From: Dechloromonas sp. ZY10 | GTDB lineage: Bacteria > Pseudomonadota > Gammaproteobacteria > Burkholderiales > Rhodocyclaceae | NCBI RefSeq assembly: GCF_041378895.1 | Contig: NZ_CP144212.1 | Coordinates: forward strand, 337,001 to 401,000 | Length of the DNA stretch: 64,000 nucleotides | Reading direction: 5' to 3' | Shown here: piece by piece, positions 8,605 through 18,118 of the stretch | Layout of the letters: every line of letters starts with the position of its first letter | Position numbering within the stretch: position 1 is the first letter of the stretch | Notes under the pieces: generated by a model | Databases searched by the model: none | Told to the model about the DNA's origin: nothing | The model's input: the letters and a program-made list of their open reading frames with translations, nothing else | Made by a program: the position numbers and the translations under genes

Positions 8605-9858
8605 TCAGGTCAGAGGAGGCGCCAGCACGACGCGCCCCTTGCCCGCACGTTTGGCCATGTACATGGCGCTGTCGGCGGCGGTCAGCAGGACCGTGCGCGA
8701 GTGCCCGTGCATGCCGCCAAGGGCAACGCCGATGCTGGCGCCGAGGCGGCAGGTGATGGCTTCCGGCCCCAACTGCATCGGTGGTTGCAGGGCCGCAATA
8801 ATGGCATGGCCGGCGTCGATGGCAGCTTGCGGGCCGCTCACATCAAGCAGTACGACGACGAACTCATCGCCGCCAAGACGGCCGACAAAGGCCTCGTTGC
8901 CGAGCCCGGCCTGCAGGCGCCGGGCGACCTCGATCAGGGCCTGGTCACCGATTTCGTGACCGTGGTTGTCGTTGATCGGCTTGAAGCCGTCGAGGTCGAT
9001 GAAAAGGATTGCATCGCAGGGCGGATTGCGGCCGCAGAGGCGCTGGTCGAGCAGTTCGCCGAGGCGGGCGCGGTTGGGCAACCCGGTCAGCGCGTCGTGC
9101 ATGGCCAGGTATTCGATCCGTTCGCGCGCCGCTTCCTCTTCCGAGATGTCGCGGATCAGGCCGATGAACAGACTGCCGTTGTCGCGCTCGATTTCGGTCA
9201 CTGAGAGCTGCATCGGAAAGATTTCGCCGTTGCGCCGGCGGCCACGCACCTTGCGGCCGGCGCCAATGATGTGCGGCGTGCGCTCGCGCTGGTAGCGGGC
9301 AAGGTAACCGTCGTGTTCGTTGCGGTAAGGCTGCGGCATCAGCAGCTTGACGTTCTGGCCGATGACTTCTTGCGGGCGGTAAGCGAAGATTTTCTCGGCG
9401 GCTTGGTTGAAGGTTTTGATGATGCCGCGTTCGTTAATCGCAACGATGCCTTCGAACACATTGTCGAGAATGCCGAACAGGCTGTCCTGGATCAATTTGA
9501 TCCGTTGCATCACGTTGATCCGTGCCTGCAACACGGCGAAATTGATCGGCTTGGTCAGGTAGTCGTCGGCACCGGCATCAAGGCCCGCCACCACTTCCTC
9601 GGTCGAATTGAGCGCCGTGATCAACAGCAGCGGTACCCAGCGGTCGCTACCCTGCGCCTTGATCTGCCGGGTCGCTTCGATTCCATCCATTTCCGGCATC
9701 ACCACGTCGAGCAGGACCAGATCGGGGCGGGCCTGCTGATAGGCGTCCACCGCTGCGCGTCCGTCCATCACGTAGGTCACCTCGTGCCCCCACTCCTCAA
9801 GTGTCCGGGTGATGTGCAGTCCAATGGCTTTGGAGTCTTCGGCGAGCAGGATTTTCAT
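8605..9858 (-). CDS. Response regulator diguanylate cyclase (REC-PAS-GGDEF)
   Basis: A soluble 417-residue protein. The N-terminal receiver domain has the acidic pair in LLAEDS, the phospho-acceptor Asp in LVLLDVVMPEMDG and the switch Lys in DYLTKPI. It is followed by a PAS domain (GIIKTFNQAAEKIFAYRPQE) and a C-terminal GGDEF domain with intact RLGGDEFVVVLL. The usual RxxD inhibitory site is missing: Gly and Ala occupy the R and D positions nine and six residues before GGDEF. So the predicted cyclase is phosphorylation-controlled and lacks that product inhibition. The cognate kinase is not adjacent. The gene is convergent with pncC across 77 bases that hold a diverged copy of the ACGGTCGACCGT motif. 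Confidence 0.92.
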   Translation of the reverse strand: MKILLAEDSKAIGLHITRTLEEWGHEVTYVMDGRAAVDAYQQARPDLVLLDVVMPEMDGIEATRQIKAQGSDRWVPLLLITALNSTEEVVAGLDAGADDYLTKPINFAVLQARINVMQRIKLIQDSLFGILDNVFEGIVAINERGIIKTFNQAAEKIFAYRPQEVIGQNVKLLMPQPYRNEHDGYLARYQRERTPHIIGAGRKVRGRRRNGEIFPMQLSVTEIERDNGSLFIGLIRDISEEEAARERIEYLAMHDALTGLPNRARLGELLDQRLCGRNPPCDAILFIDLDGFKPINDNHGHEIGDQALIEVARRLQAGLGNEAFVGRLGGDEFVVVLLDVSGPQAAIDAGHAIIAALQPPMQLGPEAITCRLGASIGVALGGMHGHSRTVLLTAADSAMYMAKRAGKGRVVLAPPLT

Positions 9859-9992
9859 CGCGGGAGCCTGGGAGTGTCGCCTTGACGGGCGGAAATGGTC
9901 GGTTGTGGATTATAAGGATGGCGGCTACCGCAGCGCGAGGTGTGCTGTGGATTTTGTCATTTTTTGCGGTTGACCGTGAATGGCGGGGACGG

Positions 9993-12900
9993 TCAGCCCG
10001 GTAGCGGCTCGAACAATGCTGCCAGGTCGTCGTTGCCGAATTTGACATCGACCTGATGATCTTCCGACAGAATCCCGGCAGCCAGTTCGGCCTTGCGCTC
10101 CTGCAGGGCGAGGATTTTTTCCTCGATGCTGCCCTGGACGATCAGCTTGTAGACGAACACCGGTTTGTCCTGGCCGAGGCGGTGGGCGCGATCGGTGGCC
10201 TGGTTTTCGACTGCCGGGTTCCACCACGGGTCGTAGTGGATGACGGTATCGGCAGCGGTCAGGTTGAGGCCGACGCCGCCGGCTTTCAGGCTGATCAGGA
10301 AGATCGGTACTTCGTTGTTCTGGAAGCGGCGGATCGGAGTTTCGCGGTCGCTGGTGTCGCCGGTCAGGGTGACATAGGTGAGGCCAGCACGGGTGAGCTC
10401 GTCCTCGATCAGCGCCAGCATGCTGGTGAATTGCGAGAAGAGCAGGATGCGGCGTCCTTCCTCGACCAGTTCGGGCAACATCTCCATCAGCAGGTCGAGC
10501 TTGGCGCGCTCCTTGACCTTGCGCGCGGTGGTGCCTTTGACCAGGCGCGGGTCGCAACAGACCTGGCGCAGCTTGAGCAGGGCGTCGAGGATCACGATCT
10601 GGCTGCGGGCAAAGCCCTTGCTGGCGATTTCCTCGCGGACCCGGGCATCCATCGCGGCACGCACGGTTTCGTAGAGGTCGCGCTGGCTGCCTTCGAGCTC
10701 GACGCTGCGCACGATGATGGTTTTCGGCGGCAGTTCGGTGGCCACGTCTTCCTTCTTGCGGCGCAGAATGAAGGGACGGATGCGGCGGGCGAGCAGGTCG
10801 CGGCGGGCAGTGTCGCCCTGCTTTTCGACCGGCGTGCGCCAGAATTTGGTGAATTGGCGGCTGCTGCCGAGAAAGCCGGGGAGCAGGAAGTCGAACTGGC
10901 TCCACAGTTCGCCGAGGTGGTTTTCCAGCGGCGTGCCGGTCAGGCACAGGCGGTGCCGCGCATCCATCTTGCGCACCGCTTCGGCACTCTGGCTCTGGGC
11001 GTTCTTGACGGTTTGCGCTTCGTCGAGGATCAGCAGGTGGTAGCTGTACTTCATCAACTCGTCGGCGTCGCGCCAGAGCAGCGGATAGGTGGTCAGCACC
11101 ACATCATGCTCGGCGATCTCGGCAAAGCGCGTCTTGCGTTCCGGACCGTGCAGCGAGAGTACGCGCAGTTCGGGGGCGAAGCGTGCGGCTTCGTTCTTCC
11201 AGTTGAAGATCAGCGAGGTCGGCAGGATGATCAGTGCCGGTTTGTCGAGACGGCCGCTTTCCTTTTCGAGCAGCAGGTGGGCCAGCGTCTGGGCCGTTTT
11301 GCCCAGGCCCATGTCGTCGGCCAGAATGCCGGAAAGGCCTTGCTCGCGCAGGAACTGCAGCCAGGCCAGGCCTTCCTTCTGGTAGGGGCGCAGTTCCAGG
11401 CCGAGGCCGGCCGGTGGCTGGATGTCGCGGATGCCCTGGGCCGCGACCAGGCGTTCGGCCATCGCCATCACATCGCGCTCGCCGCGGAACTGCCAGCGCG
11501 CAGTGTCGGTCAGCTCGGCCAGGCGCGGTGCGTCGAAGCGCGAAACGCGCAAGGTGTTGCCGCCGCTGAAGCCGTCGAACAGGTCGATCAACGTTGCCGC
11601 CAGCGGCTTGATCCGCCCGGCCGGTGCGCGCAGGCGCTGGCCGCGCGGCGAAATCAGTTCGACTGCTTCGTCGTCCGGGATGTAAGACAACTCGATGGCA
11701 TCGAGCCAGCGCGCGTCCTGGCGGAACAGGTTGGCGAGCAACGGCGCCAGAGCCAGACGTTCGCCTTCGACGACAATCCCCATGTCGAGGTTGAACCAGC
11801 CGTTCTCTCCCTCGTAGAGGTCGGCCTCCCAGGTCTCGACTTCGATCACATAGTGGCGGAAGTCGGGCGGGAAATCGATTTCCCAGCCGGCCGCTGTCAG
11901 GGCGTCGAGGCCATGCTGCATGAAGGTGGCCCAGCTGTCTTCGCCAGCCAGTCCGTAAATGCCCTCCGGTGGCGTCCCGAAGGTGTGCAGGGTATAGGGA
12001 GGGACGGCTGCAAAGCCGCGTTCGGCAAGCTGTTGCAGGGCCGCTTTTTCGCTGTCCGGGCGCCGCTTGATGCGCACCGTTTCGCCCTCGGGCAGGGTTA
12101 CGTATTCCCCCTGATCGCCGGCTCGCACCTCGGCATCGGCGTAGCGGAAAAAGACCTGGCCGAGATCGAACAGGCCGCCGGTGAAGTTCTGCATATAGCC
12201 GCGCCAGGCCCGTTGACCGTGGATGTGCAGGGTTTGCAGGCGCAGCACCGGCTGTGGCGGGCTGTCGATCAGGCGCAGTCGCTCGTTGGCATCCTCGGCC
12301 GGCGGCGGCAATTCCGGCGCCAGTTCGGACAACGCCTCGGCAACCAGGGCGGCTTCCTTGGCCGACAGCGGCGGCAGCGTGAACAGCCGACGCAGTACGG
12401 TCGGGTTGCCGCTGACTTCCAGCGGCCCGGTTTCGCCGCCGTCCGGGTCGATATACCAGGGTGGGTCACAGGCAACAATCAGCTCCGCCGCCGGTTCCGG
12501 GCGCAGGCAGGGGCGCTGCAGGCCGCGGTTGTCGATCTGCCAGCCGACGCTGGCCGGGCGCGAGGCCGCCAGGTTGAGCGGCAGGCTGAGATCATCCTGC
12601 AGATAGAGGCGATGGCTGTCGGCCATCCGGCGCAGCAGTTCGGCACCGTGCTTTTCGCCCAGGGCAAAGGCCCGCAGGCCATGGTCGTTGCCGCGTGCGG
12701 CCCAGAGCAGGCGGAGGATGCCGAGATCTTCTTCGGCGACGAATTGCGGCGGCGTCATCAGCGCCCGGTCGACCTTCCACCATTCTTCGGCAGTTTCCGG
12801 GTGTTTGCCTTTGCGTAGCTCGATCCCGAAATGACGCTTGTCCGGAGTCCATTTGAGGATGTAGTACAGCTGCTGTCGGGCACCGGCCGGCCTGGCCTTT

Positions 12901-13253
12901 TTCTTGGCCACGGCAATCGAGGTGCGGCGCAGGTCTTCGACCCAGGACAGCACGCCAGGGCGGACATTGTGGCTGACCGAGCGCTCGGCAATCGCCCGCA
13001 GCAGGATCGCGGCAACGTGCTTGCAATGGCCGCCGACTGGGCACGAGCAGGCGCTGTACAGTTCACCGTCGGCAAGGCTGGCGACGGTCAGGTAGGGTTC
13101 GCGGGCGGTACCGGGAACGCTGGCCCGGATGCGGTGCCCTTCGACTTCCAGATTGCGCACCAGGTCGACGTAGGGGCGGGCTTTGGCGACTTCGCCGGCG
13201 CCCAGCCAGGCCAGGACGTCATCTTCGTCGTGGGACAGCAGGGTGGTGGCCAT
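9993..13253 (-). CDS. SNF2-family DEAD/DEAH helicase with SWIM zinc finger
   Basis: 1086 residues. The N-terminus carries a SWIM zinc finger (CSCPVGGHCKHVAAILL), followed by a long middle region and a C-terminal SNF2 ATPase. Motifs include GLELRPYQKEGLAWLQ, DDMGLGKTAQT (Walker A), LLILDEAQTVKN (Walker B), CLTGTPLENHLGELWS, LLFSQFTSML and the arginine-finger region ATDRAHRLGQDKPV. Family knowledge: these HepA/RapA-like motors translocate on double-stranded DNA and remodel protein-DNA complexes; SWIM domains bind nucleic acids or proteins. It starts 5 bases after the ubiB stop, so the two genes are probably co-transcribed although their functions seem unrelated. The precise cellular role of bacterial SWIM-SNF2 proteins is not established. 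Confidence 0.93.
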   Translation of the reverse strand: MATTLLSHDEDDVLAWLGAGEVAKARPYVDLVRNLEVEGHRIRASVPGTAREPYLTVASLADGELYSACSCPVGGHCKHVAAILLRAIAERSVSHNVRPGVLSWVEDLRRTSIAVAKKKARPAGARQQLYYILKWTPDKRHFGIELRKGKHPETAEEWWKVDRALMTPPQFVAEEDLGILRLLWAARGNDHGLRAFALGEKHGAELLRRMADSHRLYLQDDLSLPLNLAASRPASVGWQIDNRGLQRPCLRPEPAAELIVACDPPWYIDPDGGETGPLEVSGNPTVLRRLFTLPPLSAKEAALVAEALSELAPELPPPAEDANERLRLIDSPPQPVLRLQTLHIHGQRAWRGYMQNFTGGLFDLGQVFFRYADAEVRAGDQGEYVTLPEGETVRIKRRPDSEKAALQQLAERGFAAVPPYTLHTFGTPPEGIYGLAGEDSWATFMQHGLDALTAAGWEIDFPPDFRHYVIEVETWEADLYEGENGWFNLDMGIVVEGERLALAPLLANLFRQDARWLDAIELSYIPDDEAVELISPRGQRLRAPAGRIKPLAATLIDLFDGFSGGNTLRVSRFDAPRLAELTDTARWQFRGERDVMAMAERLVAAQGIRDIQPPAGLGLELRPYQKEGLAWLQFLREQGLSGILADDMGLGKTAQTLAHLLLEKESGRLDKPALIILPTSLIFNWKNEAARFAPELRVLSLHGPERKTRFAEIAEHDVVLTTYPLLWRDADELMKYSYHLLILDEAQTVKNAQSQSAEAVRKMDARHRLCLTGTPLENHLGELWSQFDFLLPGFLGSSRQFTKFWRTPVEKQGDTARRDLLARRIRPFILRRKKEDVATELPPKTIIVRSVELEGSQRDLYETVRAAMDARVREEIASKGFARSQIVILDALLKLRQVCCDPRLVKGTTARKVKERAKLDLLMEMLPELVEEGRRILLFSQFTSMLALIEDELTRAGLTYVTLTGDTSDRETPIRRFQNNEVPIFLISLKAGGVGLNLTAADTVIHYDPWWNPAVENQATDRAHRLGQDKPVFVYKLIVQGSIEEKILALQERKAELAAGILSEDHQVDVKFGNDDLAALFEPLPG

Positions 13254-13258
13254 GGGAT

Positions 13259-14791
13259 TCAGTAGGGAGCAAACAGGAAGGGTTCAAGCAGCAGCAGGGC
13301 TAGCAGGAGCGCAATCAGCGCCAGCCAGCGGTTGCGCCGCTGCTCGCTGCGCAGTAGTTGCTGCAGCAGTGGCGTCGGGTCTTGGCGCTGCGGTTGGGCC
13401 AGGACCTGGTGAATCAGGCGCGGCAGTTGCGGCAGGTTGCGCGCGAAATACGGGGCTTCATGCTTGAGTCCGCGCCACAGGCCGCGCCAGCCGACCTGTT
13501 CGCTCATCCAGCGCTCGAGGAAGGGTTTGGCGGTTTTCCACAAGTCGAGTTCGGGGTCGAGCTGGCGGCCGAGGCCTTCGATGTTGAGCAGGGTCTTTTG
13601 CAGCATCACCAGTTGCGGCTGGATTTCGACATTGAAACGGCGCGAGGTCTGAAACAGGCGCAGCAGCACCTTGCCGAAGGAAATATCCTTGAGCGGCCGG
13701 TCGAAAATCGGTTCGCAGACCGCGCGGATCGCCGCTTCGAACTCGTCGACGCGGGTGTCCTTGGGCGCCCAGCCGGACTCGATGTGGGCCTCGGCGACGC
13801 GTTTGTAGTCACGGCGGAAGAAGGCGAGGAAATTCTGCGCCAGATAATTCTTGTCGATGTCGGTGAGGGTGCCGACGATGCCGAAATCGAGCGCGATATA
13901 GCGGCCATCCGGGGCGACGAAGATGTTGCCGGGGTGCATGTCGGCATGGAAAAAGCCGTCGCGGAAGACCTGGGTGAAGAAGATCTCGACTCCGGCAGCC
14001 GACAGTTTCTTGAGGTCGATACCGTCGGCGACCAGGCGTTCTGTCTGCGAAATCGGCACGCCCTTCATCCGTTCCATGACCATCACGGTCGACGTGCAGA
14101 AATCCCAATAAACCTCGGGCACGATCAGCAGTTCGGAGCCGGTGAAATTGCGCCGCAGCTGCGAGGCATTGGCCGCCTCGCGCATCAGGTCGAGCTCGTC
14201 GCGCAGGTATTTGCCGAATTCGGCGACCACCTCGCGTGGCTTGAGGCGCTTGCCGTCCGACCACAGGGTTTCGAGCAGCAGCGCGAAATTGTCCATCAGC
14301 GCCAGATCGTGCTCGATCACCGAAAGCATGTTCGGCCGCAGGATCTTGACCGCCACTTCGTGGCCGCCGTCCTCGTCGCGCAGGCGGGCGAAATGCACCT
14401 GGGCGATTGACGCCGAAGCGACCGGGACTGGATCAAATTCGGCAAACACCTGATCGGCCGGGCGGCCGTAGGCTTTTTCGATTTCCTTGAGCGCCAGTTC
14501 CGAGCCGAAGGGGGGGACGCGGTCCTGCAGCTTGGCCAGTTCGTCGGCAATATCGGCAGGCATGAGATCGCGGCGGGTCGACAGGACTTGCCCGAACTTG
14601 ACGAAGATCGGTCCGAGGGCTTCAAGTGCCAGGCGCAGGCGTTCGGCCCGGGGAGCCGACAGATTGCGCCAGAACTGCAAAGCCTTGGCCAGGCGCACCA
14701 GGCGCCCGCTGGGCTCGTGCTCGAGCACCATTTCATCGAGGCCGAAACGGCTGGCGACGGCGGCAATCTTGAGCAGGCGGAAGAGGCGCAT
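13259..14791 (-). CDS. ubiB: UbiB/ABC1 (ADCK)-family atypical kinase for ubiquinone biosynthesis
   Basis: 510 residues, about the usual UbiB length. The diagnostic KxGQ motif is [16 protein letters not shown] around residues 63-78. It is followed by an Ala-rich nucleotide loop ([14 protein letters not shown]), VAVKILRP with the conserved Lys, [11 protein letters not shown] and [10 protein letters not shown] as catalytic and metal-binding loops. The C-terminus has a hydrophobic helix ([18 protein letters not shown]) that anchors it to the inner membrane. UbiB is an ATPase needed for coenzyme Q production or lipid handling. ATG 14791 is chosen over a longer frame because [10 protein letters not shown] matches family starts. 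It precedes the SNF2 gene by 5 bases. Confidence 0.95.
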   Translation of the reverse strand: MRLFRLLKIAAVASRFGLDEMVLEHEPSGRLVRLAKALQFWRNLSAPRAERLRLALEALGPIFVKFGQVLSTRRDLMPADIADELAKLQDRVPPFGSELALKEIEKAYGRPADQVFAEFDPVPVASASIAQVHFARLRDEDGGHEVAVKILRPNMLSVIEHDLALMDNFALLLETLWSDGKRLKPREVVAEFGKYLRDELDLMREAANASQLRRNFTGSELLIVPEVYWDFCTSTVMVMERMKGVPISQTERLVADGIDLKKLSAAGVEIFFTQVFRDGFFHADMHPGNIFVAPDGRYIALDFGIVGTLTDIDKNYLAQNFLAFFRRDYKRVAEAHIESGWAPKDTRVDEFEAAIRAVCEPIFDRPLKDISFGKVLLRLFQTSRRFNVEIQPQLVMLQKTLLNIEGLGRQLDPELDLWKTAKPFLERWMSEQVGWRGLWRGLKHEAPYFARNLPQLPRLIHQVLAQPQRQDPTPLLQQLLRSEQRRNRWLALIALLLALLLLEPFLFAPY

Positions 14792-14967
14792 GGGCGGCGG
14801 TTCGGGAAAAACAGCGATGTTAACACGCTCGCTACCAGCGGTCCGGCATTTCCACTGTTTTGGCTGCTGTGGACAGGTGTTTACGCTGTGCCCAGGTCGG
14901 TGCATGTCGCACCAGCCCGCTTATGCGTTACGATAGCCAATCAGTGTGATGACTGGCCAAAAGCATA

Positions 14968-16311
14968 ATGTCCGATACGGAAAACCCTCTGGAAATCGCC
15001 CGCAAAGCCCTCCGGTTGCTGGCCGGGCAGCATTGCGCGCCGACCCCGGAGAATTTCCAGCGGGCCTATGCGCAAGTGGCAGGCCTGCCACTTGCGCCGT
15101 CGGCGATGAACGGGACTTTGCCGGATGAGTTGTCGGGAGTCCTGGCTGATCTCTGTCAGCAATTGCAGCCCCTGTTCGAGGATCTGGCCGGTAGTACCGC
15201 CGGCGGGGAGTTCCTGCCCCTGTTGAGCCTGTTGCGGCAGCCACCGGTCGCGGTTGAGCGGGTGCAGCAGCGGCTGCTGCGTCTGACCCGGCAGTTGCCC
15301 ATGGCAGTCAGCGAGCAACTCGAGGTGCGTCGGGCTTTGTTCGACCTGCTGCATTTGCTGGTTGAGAATATTGCCGACCTGGCCACCGAGGACCAGTGGC
15401 TGCGCGGGCAACTGGACCGGGTGCGCGGGGCGATGCGGCCACCGTTCATGTTGCGGGCCATCGATGAGGCACGCGAGCGCTTGCAGGACGTCGTGCTCAA
15501 GCAGCGTCAGGCGCGGCAGGGCGCGGATGCGATCCATGCCGAGATGCAGCAGATGCTGGATGCGTTTATTCATCGGCTGGCAACGATGAGCGAATCGAGC
15601 AGCGGCTTTCATAACGAACTTGAGGACGCGGCGACCCGGGTCGAGCGGGCCAGTTCGTTGGCCGAGTTACGCCCGCTGCTCGGCGAGGTCGTGGGCACCG
15701 CGCGCCAGATGGCGGCCCAGTCGGCCGAAGCCGGCAAGGAACTGCAAGGGATGCAGCAGCGGGTGCAGGAGGCCGAGTCGCGGCTGCAGCAGTTGCGTCT
15801 GGAGCTCGATCAGGCGAGTGCGCAGGCTCGGCACGATCCGTTGACCGATGCACTCAACCGGCGCGGTCTCGACGAGGCGCTGGAACGGGAAATTTCCCGG
15901 ATGCGCAGGCAGGACGGGGTGTTGTCGCTGTGCCTGCTGGATATCGATAACTTCAAAAAGCTCAACGATCGGCTCGGGCACCGCGCGGGCGATGCCGCCC
16001 TGCAGCATCTGGTTGAAGTGGCGCGTGGCTGCATCCGGCCTACCGACTCGCTGGCGCGCTACGGTGGTGAGGAGTTCGTCATCCTGATGCCGGCTACGCC
16101 GCAGAGTGAGGCGGTCGATGTGATCGTCCGGCTGCAGCGTGAATTGACCCGGCGTATCTATCTCTCCGGGCGTGAGCATGTATTGATCACCTTCAGCGCC
16201 GGTCTGGTGCAATTGCTGCCAGAGGAGAGCGGTGATGCGGCACTCCAGCGTGCCGATGCGGCCATGTATCTGGCCAAGCGCTCGGGCAAGAACCGGGTAG
16301 TTACGGCTTGA
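14968..16311 (+). CDS. Soluble diguanylate cyclase with helical N-terminal domain
   Basis: 447 residues with no membrane segment or signal peptide. Residues 1-250 are predicted helical and unfamiliar in detail (PLEIARKALRLLAGQHCAPTPE at the start). A coiled-coil follows at about 240-285 (QQRVQEAESRLQQLRLELDQ). The C-terminal GGDEF domain is intact: DPLTDALNRRG, GGEEF at residues 366-370, and an inhibitory RPTD I-site just upstream. It should make c-di-GMP with feedback inhibition, probably as a coiled-coil dimer. Its stop codon overlaps the TTG start of the following DNA glycosylase gene, so the pair is translationally coupled. What the N-terminal domain senses cannot be read from the sequence. 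Confidence 0.9.
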   Translation: MSDTENPLEIARKALRLLAGQHCAPTPENFQRAYAQVAGLPLAPSAMNGTLPDELSGVLADLCQQLQPLFEDLAGSTAGGEFLPLLSLLRQPPVAVERVQQRLLRLTRQLPMAVSEQLEVRRALFDLLHLLVENIADLATEDQWLRGQLDRVRGAMRPPFMLRAIDEARERLQDVVLKQRQARQGADAIHAEMQQMLDAFIHRLATMSESSSGFHNELEDAATRVERASSLAELRPLLGEVVGTARQMAAQSAEAGKELQGMQQRVQEAESRLQQLRLELDQASAQARHDPLTDALNRRGLDEALEREISRMRRQDGVLSLCLLDIDNFKKLNDRLGHRAGDAALQHLVEVARGCIRPTDSLARYGGEEFVILMPATPQSEAVDVIVRLQRELTRRIYLSGREHVLITFSAGLVQLLPEESGDAALQRADAAMYLAKRSGKNRVVTA

Positions 16312-16826
16312 ACGAGGTGCGCTGTTTTGCGCCGGCGGTGCAGGCCGGCGCCCGGGTATTGATCCTTGGCAGCATGCCCGGCGAGGCCTCGCTACGTGCC
16401 GGTGAGTATTATGCGCATCCGCGCAATGCCTTCTGGATGTTGATCGACGACTTGCTGGGGATCGAACGGCATTGGCCCTATGCGCAGCGGCTGGCCGCAT
16501 TGAATGCGGCAGGCGTGGCGCTGTGGGATGTGATTGCCGGTTGCCGGCGAGAGGGGAGTCTGGATGCCGCGATTGTCGGAGAGAGCGTGGCGGTTAACGA
16601 CTTTGCGGCGTTTTTCACGGTCCACCCGGGAATCCGGCAAATCTTTTTTAACGGTGCCGCCGCCGAACATGCCTTCCGGCGGCATCTGGTGGTTCGTCCC
16701 GACTGGCCGGCTGCGCAGCGCCTGCCTTCTACCAGCCCGGCGCACGCTGCCTTGTCGTATGCTGCCAAGCGGGCAGCCTGGGCCGTGCTGCCCGCCGCCC
16801 TGGCGCGATTGAGTCCTAGCCCTTGA
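16308..16826 (+). CDS. Hypoxanthine (deoxyinosine)-DNA glycosylase, uracil-DNA glycosylase superfamily
   Basis: 172 residues resembling the hypoxanthine-DNA glycosylase group of the UDG superfamily. Key stretches are RVLILGSMPGEASL (the superfamily's motif 1 position, with GSMPG), YYAHPRNAFWMLID, GVALWDVIAGCRREGSLDAAI, QIFFNGAAAEHAFRRH and LPSTSPAHAALSYAAK near the C-terminus. Family members remove deaminated adenine (hypoxanthine) from DNA to start base excision repair. The start is TTG at 16308, overlapping the cyclase stop as TTGA; a GTG nine bases later is an alternative. Its 3' end overlaps the convergent response-regulator gene by 11 bases. Confidence 0.85.
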   Translation: MNEVRCFAPAVQAGARVLILGSMPGEASLRAGEYYAHPRNAFWMLIDDLLGIERHWPYAQRLAALNAAGVALWDVIAGCRREGSLDAAIVGESVAVNDFAAFFTVHPGIRQIFFNGAAAEHAFRRHLVVRPDWPAAQRLPSTSPAHAALSYAAKRAAWAVLPAALARLSPSP

Positions 16827-17946
16827 GGGTTTGACGCATCGAATTCATTTGCGCCTGCAGTTTCTGCAGGGTGGCCTGGGTTGCGGCGGTGGCGTCGTAG
16901 ATCAGGATCAGCTTCTGGGTTTTCTGTTCGATCAGGTCGAGGATGCTGTCTTCCTGCAGTTGGTTCATCCCCAGATGGGCAAAGGTGCCGTGCATTTCCT
17001 CGGTGAGTTCGCGCATTACCTCGCGGCCGGCGGTTTGAGCAGTGCGCTGGCGCAGGGTGAACTCCTCGGTGGCGGTCGCCAGCAACTGCAGGGTTTCGTT
17101 CAGGTTATGGTCGGCGCGGCTGTTGGCCGAAGCTGCCAACAGCCCGGCGAGGCGGGCGTCGGCGGTTTCGATGGCGATTGCCAGGTGGTCGCGCAGGCGG
17201 CCGCAGCGCTCGGGGTCATCGACCGGCATGTTGTCGACAATCATCGTGATCCGTTCGAAGTTGTAGACGCCGCGCTTCTTGAATTCGAAAATCCGGTTCA
17301 TCAGCCGCACATGGTTAAGGATGGAGGCGACGATCGGTGTTGCCTCGCCGTCGGCCGAGGTGTTCAGGGTGGTGTCCGGCAGGCGCAGCTGGACCGCGCC
17401 GGAGAGGCCGAAGCCACGCAGCATGGCATGCGTCATCTGCGCCATTTCCTGCGGCGAGGTGCACGAGTTCAGGTCGCGCAGGTACTTGAGCACGACTGCG
17501 TATTCGTCGAGATTGGACAGAATCAGCGTCGTCAGCAGATCCGATTCTTCCAGCCGGGTATTCAGGCCGGCGCGTTCGCGCAGGCTGTCGAGCAGGCGGC
17601 TGATCTTGCTGCGGACTTCGGTGACGTCGAACGGCTTGACGATGAAGTCGTGGGCGCCGAGCTCGTAGGCGCGAATCCGGGCTTCCATTTCAACATGGCC
17701 CGAAATGAAGATCACCGGGATGTCGGCGGTATCGGGGCGCTGCTTGAGCTGTTCGCACAGCGCATAACCGTCGATGCCGGGCAGCCCGACGTCGAGCAGG
17801 ACGATGCTGGGTTTGCCTTCTTCCAGGCGCATCAGGCAGTCTTCTGCCTGTTCGAACACTTCGATCTCGGCCTCGTTTTTCAGCATCATCTGCAGCAGGC
17901 GGGCTGAGGCAGGGTCGTCTTCAATCAGAAAAATGGTCGGGTTCAT
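16816..17946 (-). CDS. Orphan response regulator with uncharacterised C-terminal output
   Basis: 376 residues. The receiver domain (1-125) is complete: IFLIEDDPAS, phospho-Asp in SIVLLDVGLPGIDGYAL, Thr/Ser position in VIFISGH and Lys in DFIVKPFD. Residues about 130-260 look GAF-like in composition (LSGAVQLRLPD, FERITMIVDNMPVDDP). Residues about 280-376 form long amphipathic helices (ATEEFTLRQRTAQTAGREVM, QEDSILDLIEQKTQKLILIY) suggesting a helical bundle, possibly a phosphatase- or phosphotransfer-like output. No DNA-binding, GGDEF, HD-GYP or kinase motif is visible. No partner kinase is adjacent; argS is divergent upstream. Function beyond signal receipt is unknown. Confidence 0.85.
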   Translation of the reverse strand: MNPTIFLIEDDPASARLLQMMLKNEAEIEVFEQAEDCLMRLEEGKPSIVLLDVGLPGIDGYALCEQLKQRPDTADIPVIFISGHVEMEARIRAYELGAHDFIVKPFDVTEVRSKISRLLDSLRERAGLNTRLEESDLLTTLILSNLDEYAVVLKYLRDLNSCTSPQEMAQMTHAMLRGFGLSGAVQLRLPDTTLNTSADGEATPIVASILNHVRLMNRIFEFKKRGVYNFERITMIVDNMPVDDPERCGRLRDHLAIAIETADARLAGLLAASANSRADHNLNETLQLLATATEEFTLRQRTAQTAGREVMRELTEEMHGTFAHLGMNQLQEDSILDLIEQKTQKLILIYDATAATQATLQKLQAQMNSMRQTLKG

Positions 17947-18118
17947 GGTCGTGCTGTTCCTGAATTAGGCGGTTTTTTCCGATGTTAGCCTTTTTGGCGG
18001 GGGCTGTCCGTGCTTCATTGGTAATAGTGCTGCGGCTGCGGCCCGATGGTCGGCAATCCGGAACGTTGCCCGGCCGGCAGCGTATAATTGGCGTTTTGCT
18101 TTTTTCCGCCGAATTCCG

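Noticed and set aside
10056..12818. Long open frame of about 920 codons on the plus strand, opposite the SNF2 gene
   Set aside because: It mirrors the SNF2 coding frame; high GC at third positions suppresses stop codons on the opposite strand. No domain or ribosome binding site was seen. The same applies to long frames opposite argS (17921-20737), the GGDEF-EAL gene (35901-37760) and spoT (45381-47867).
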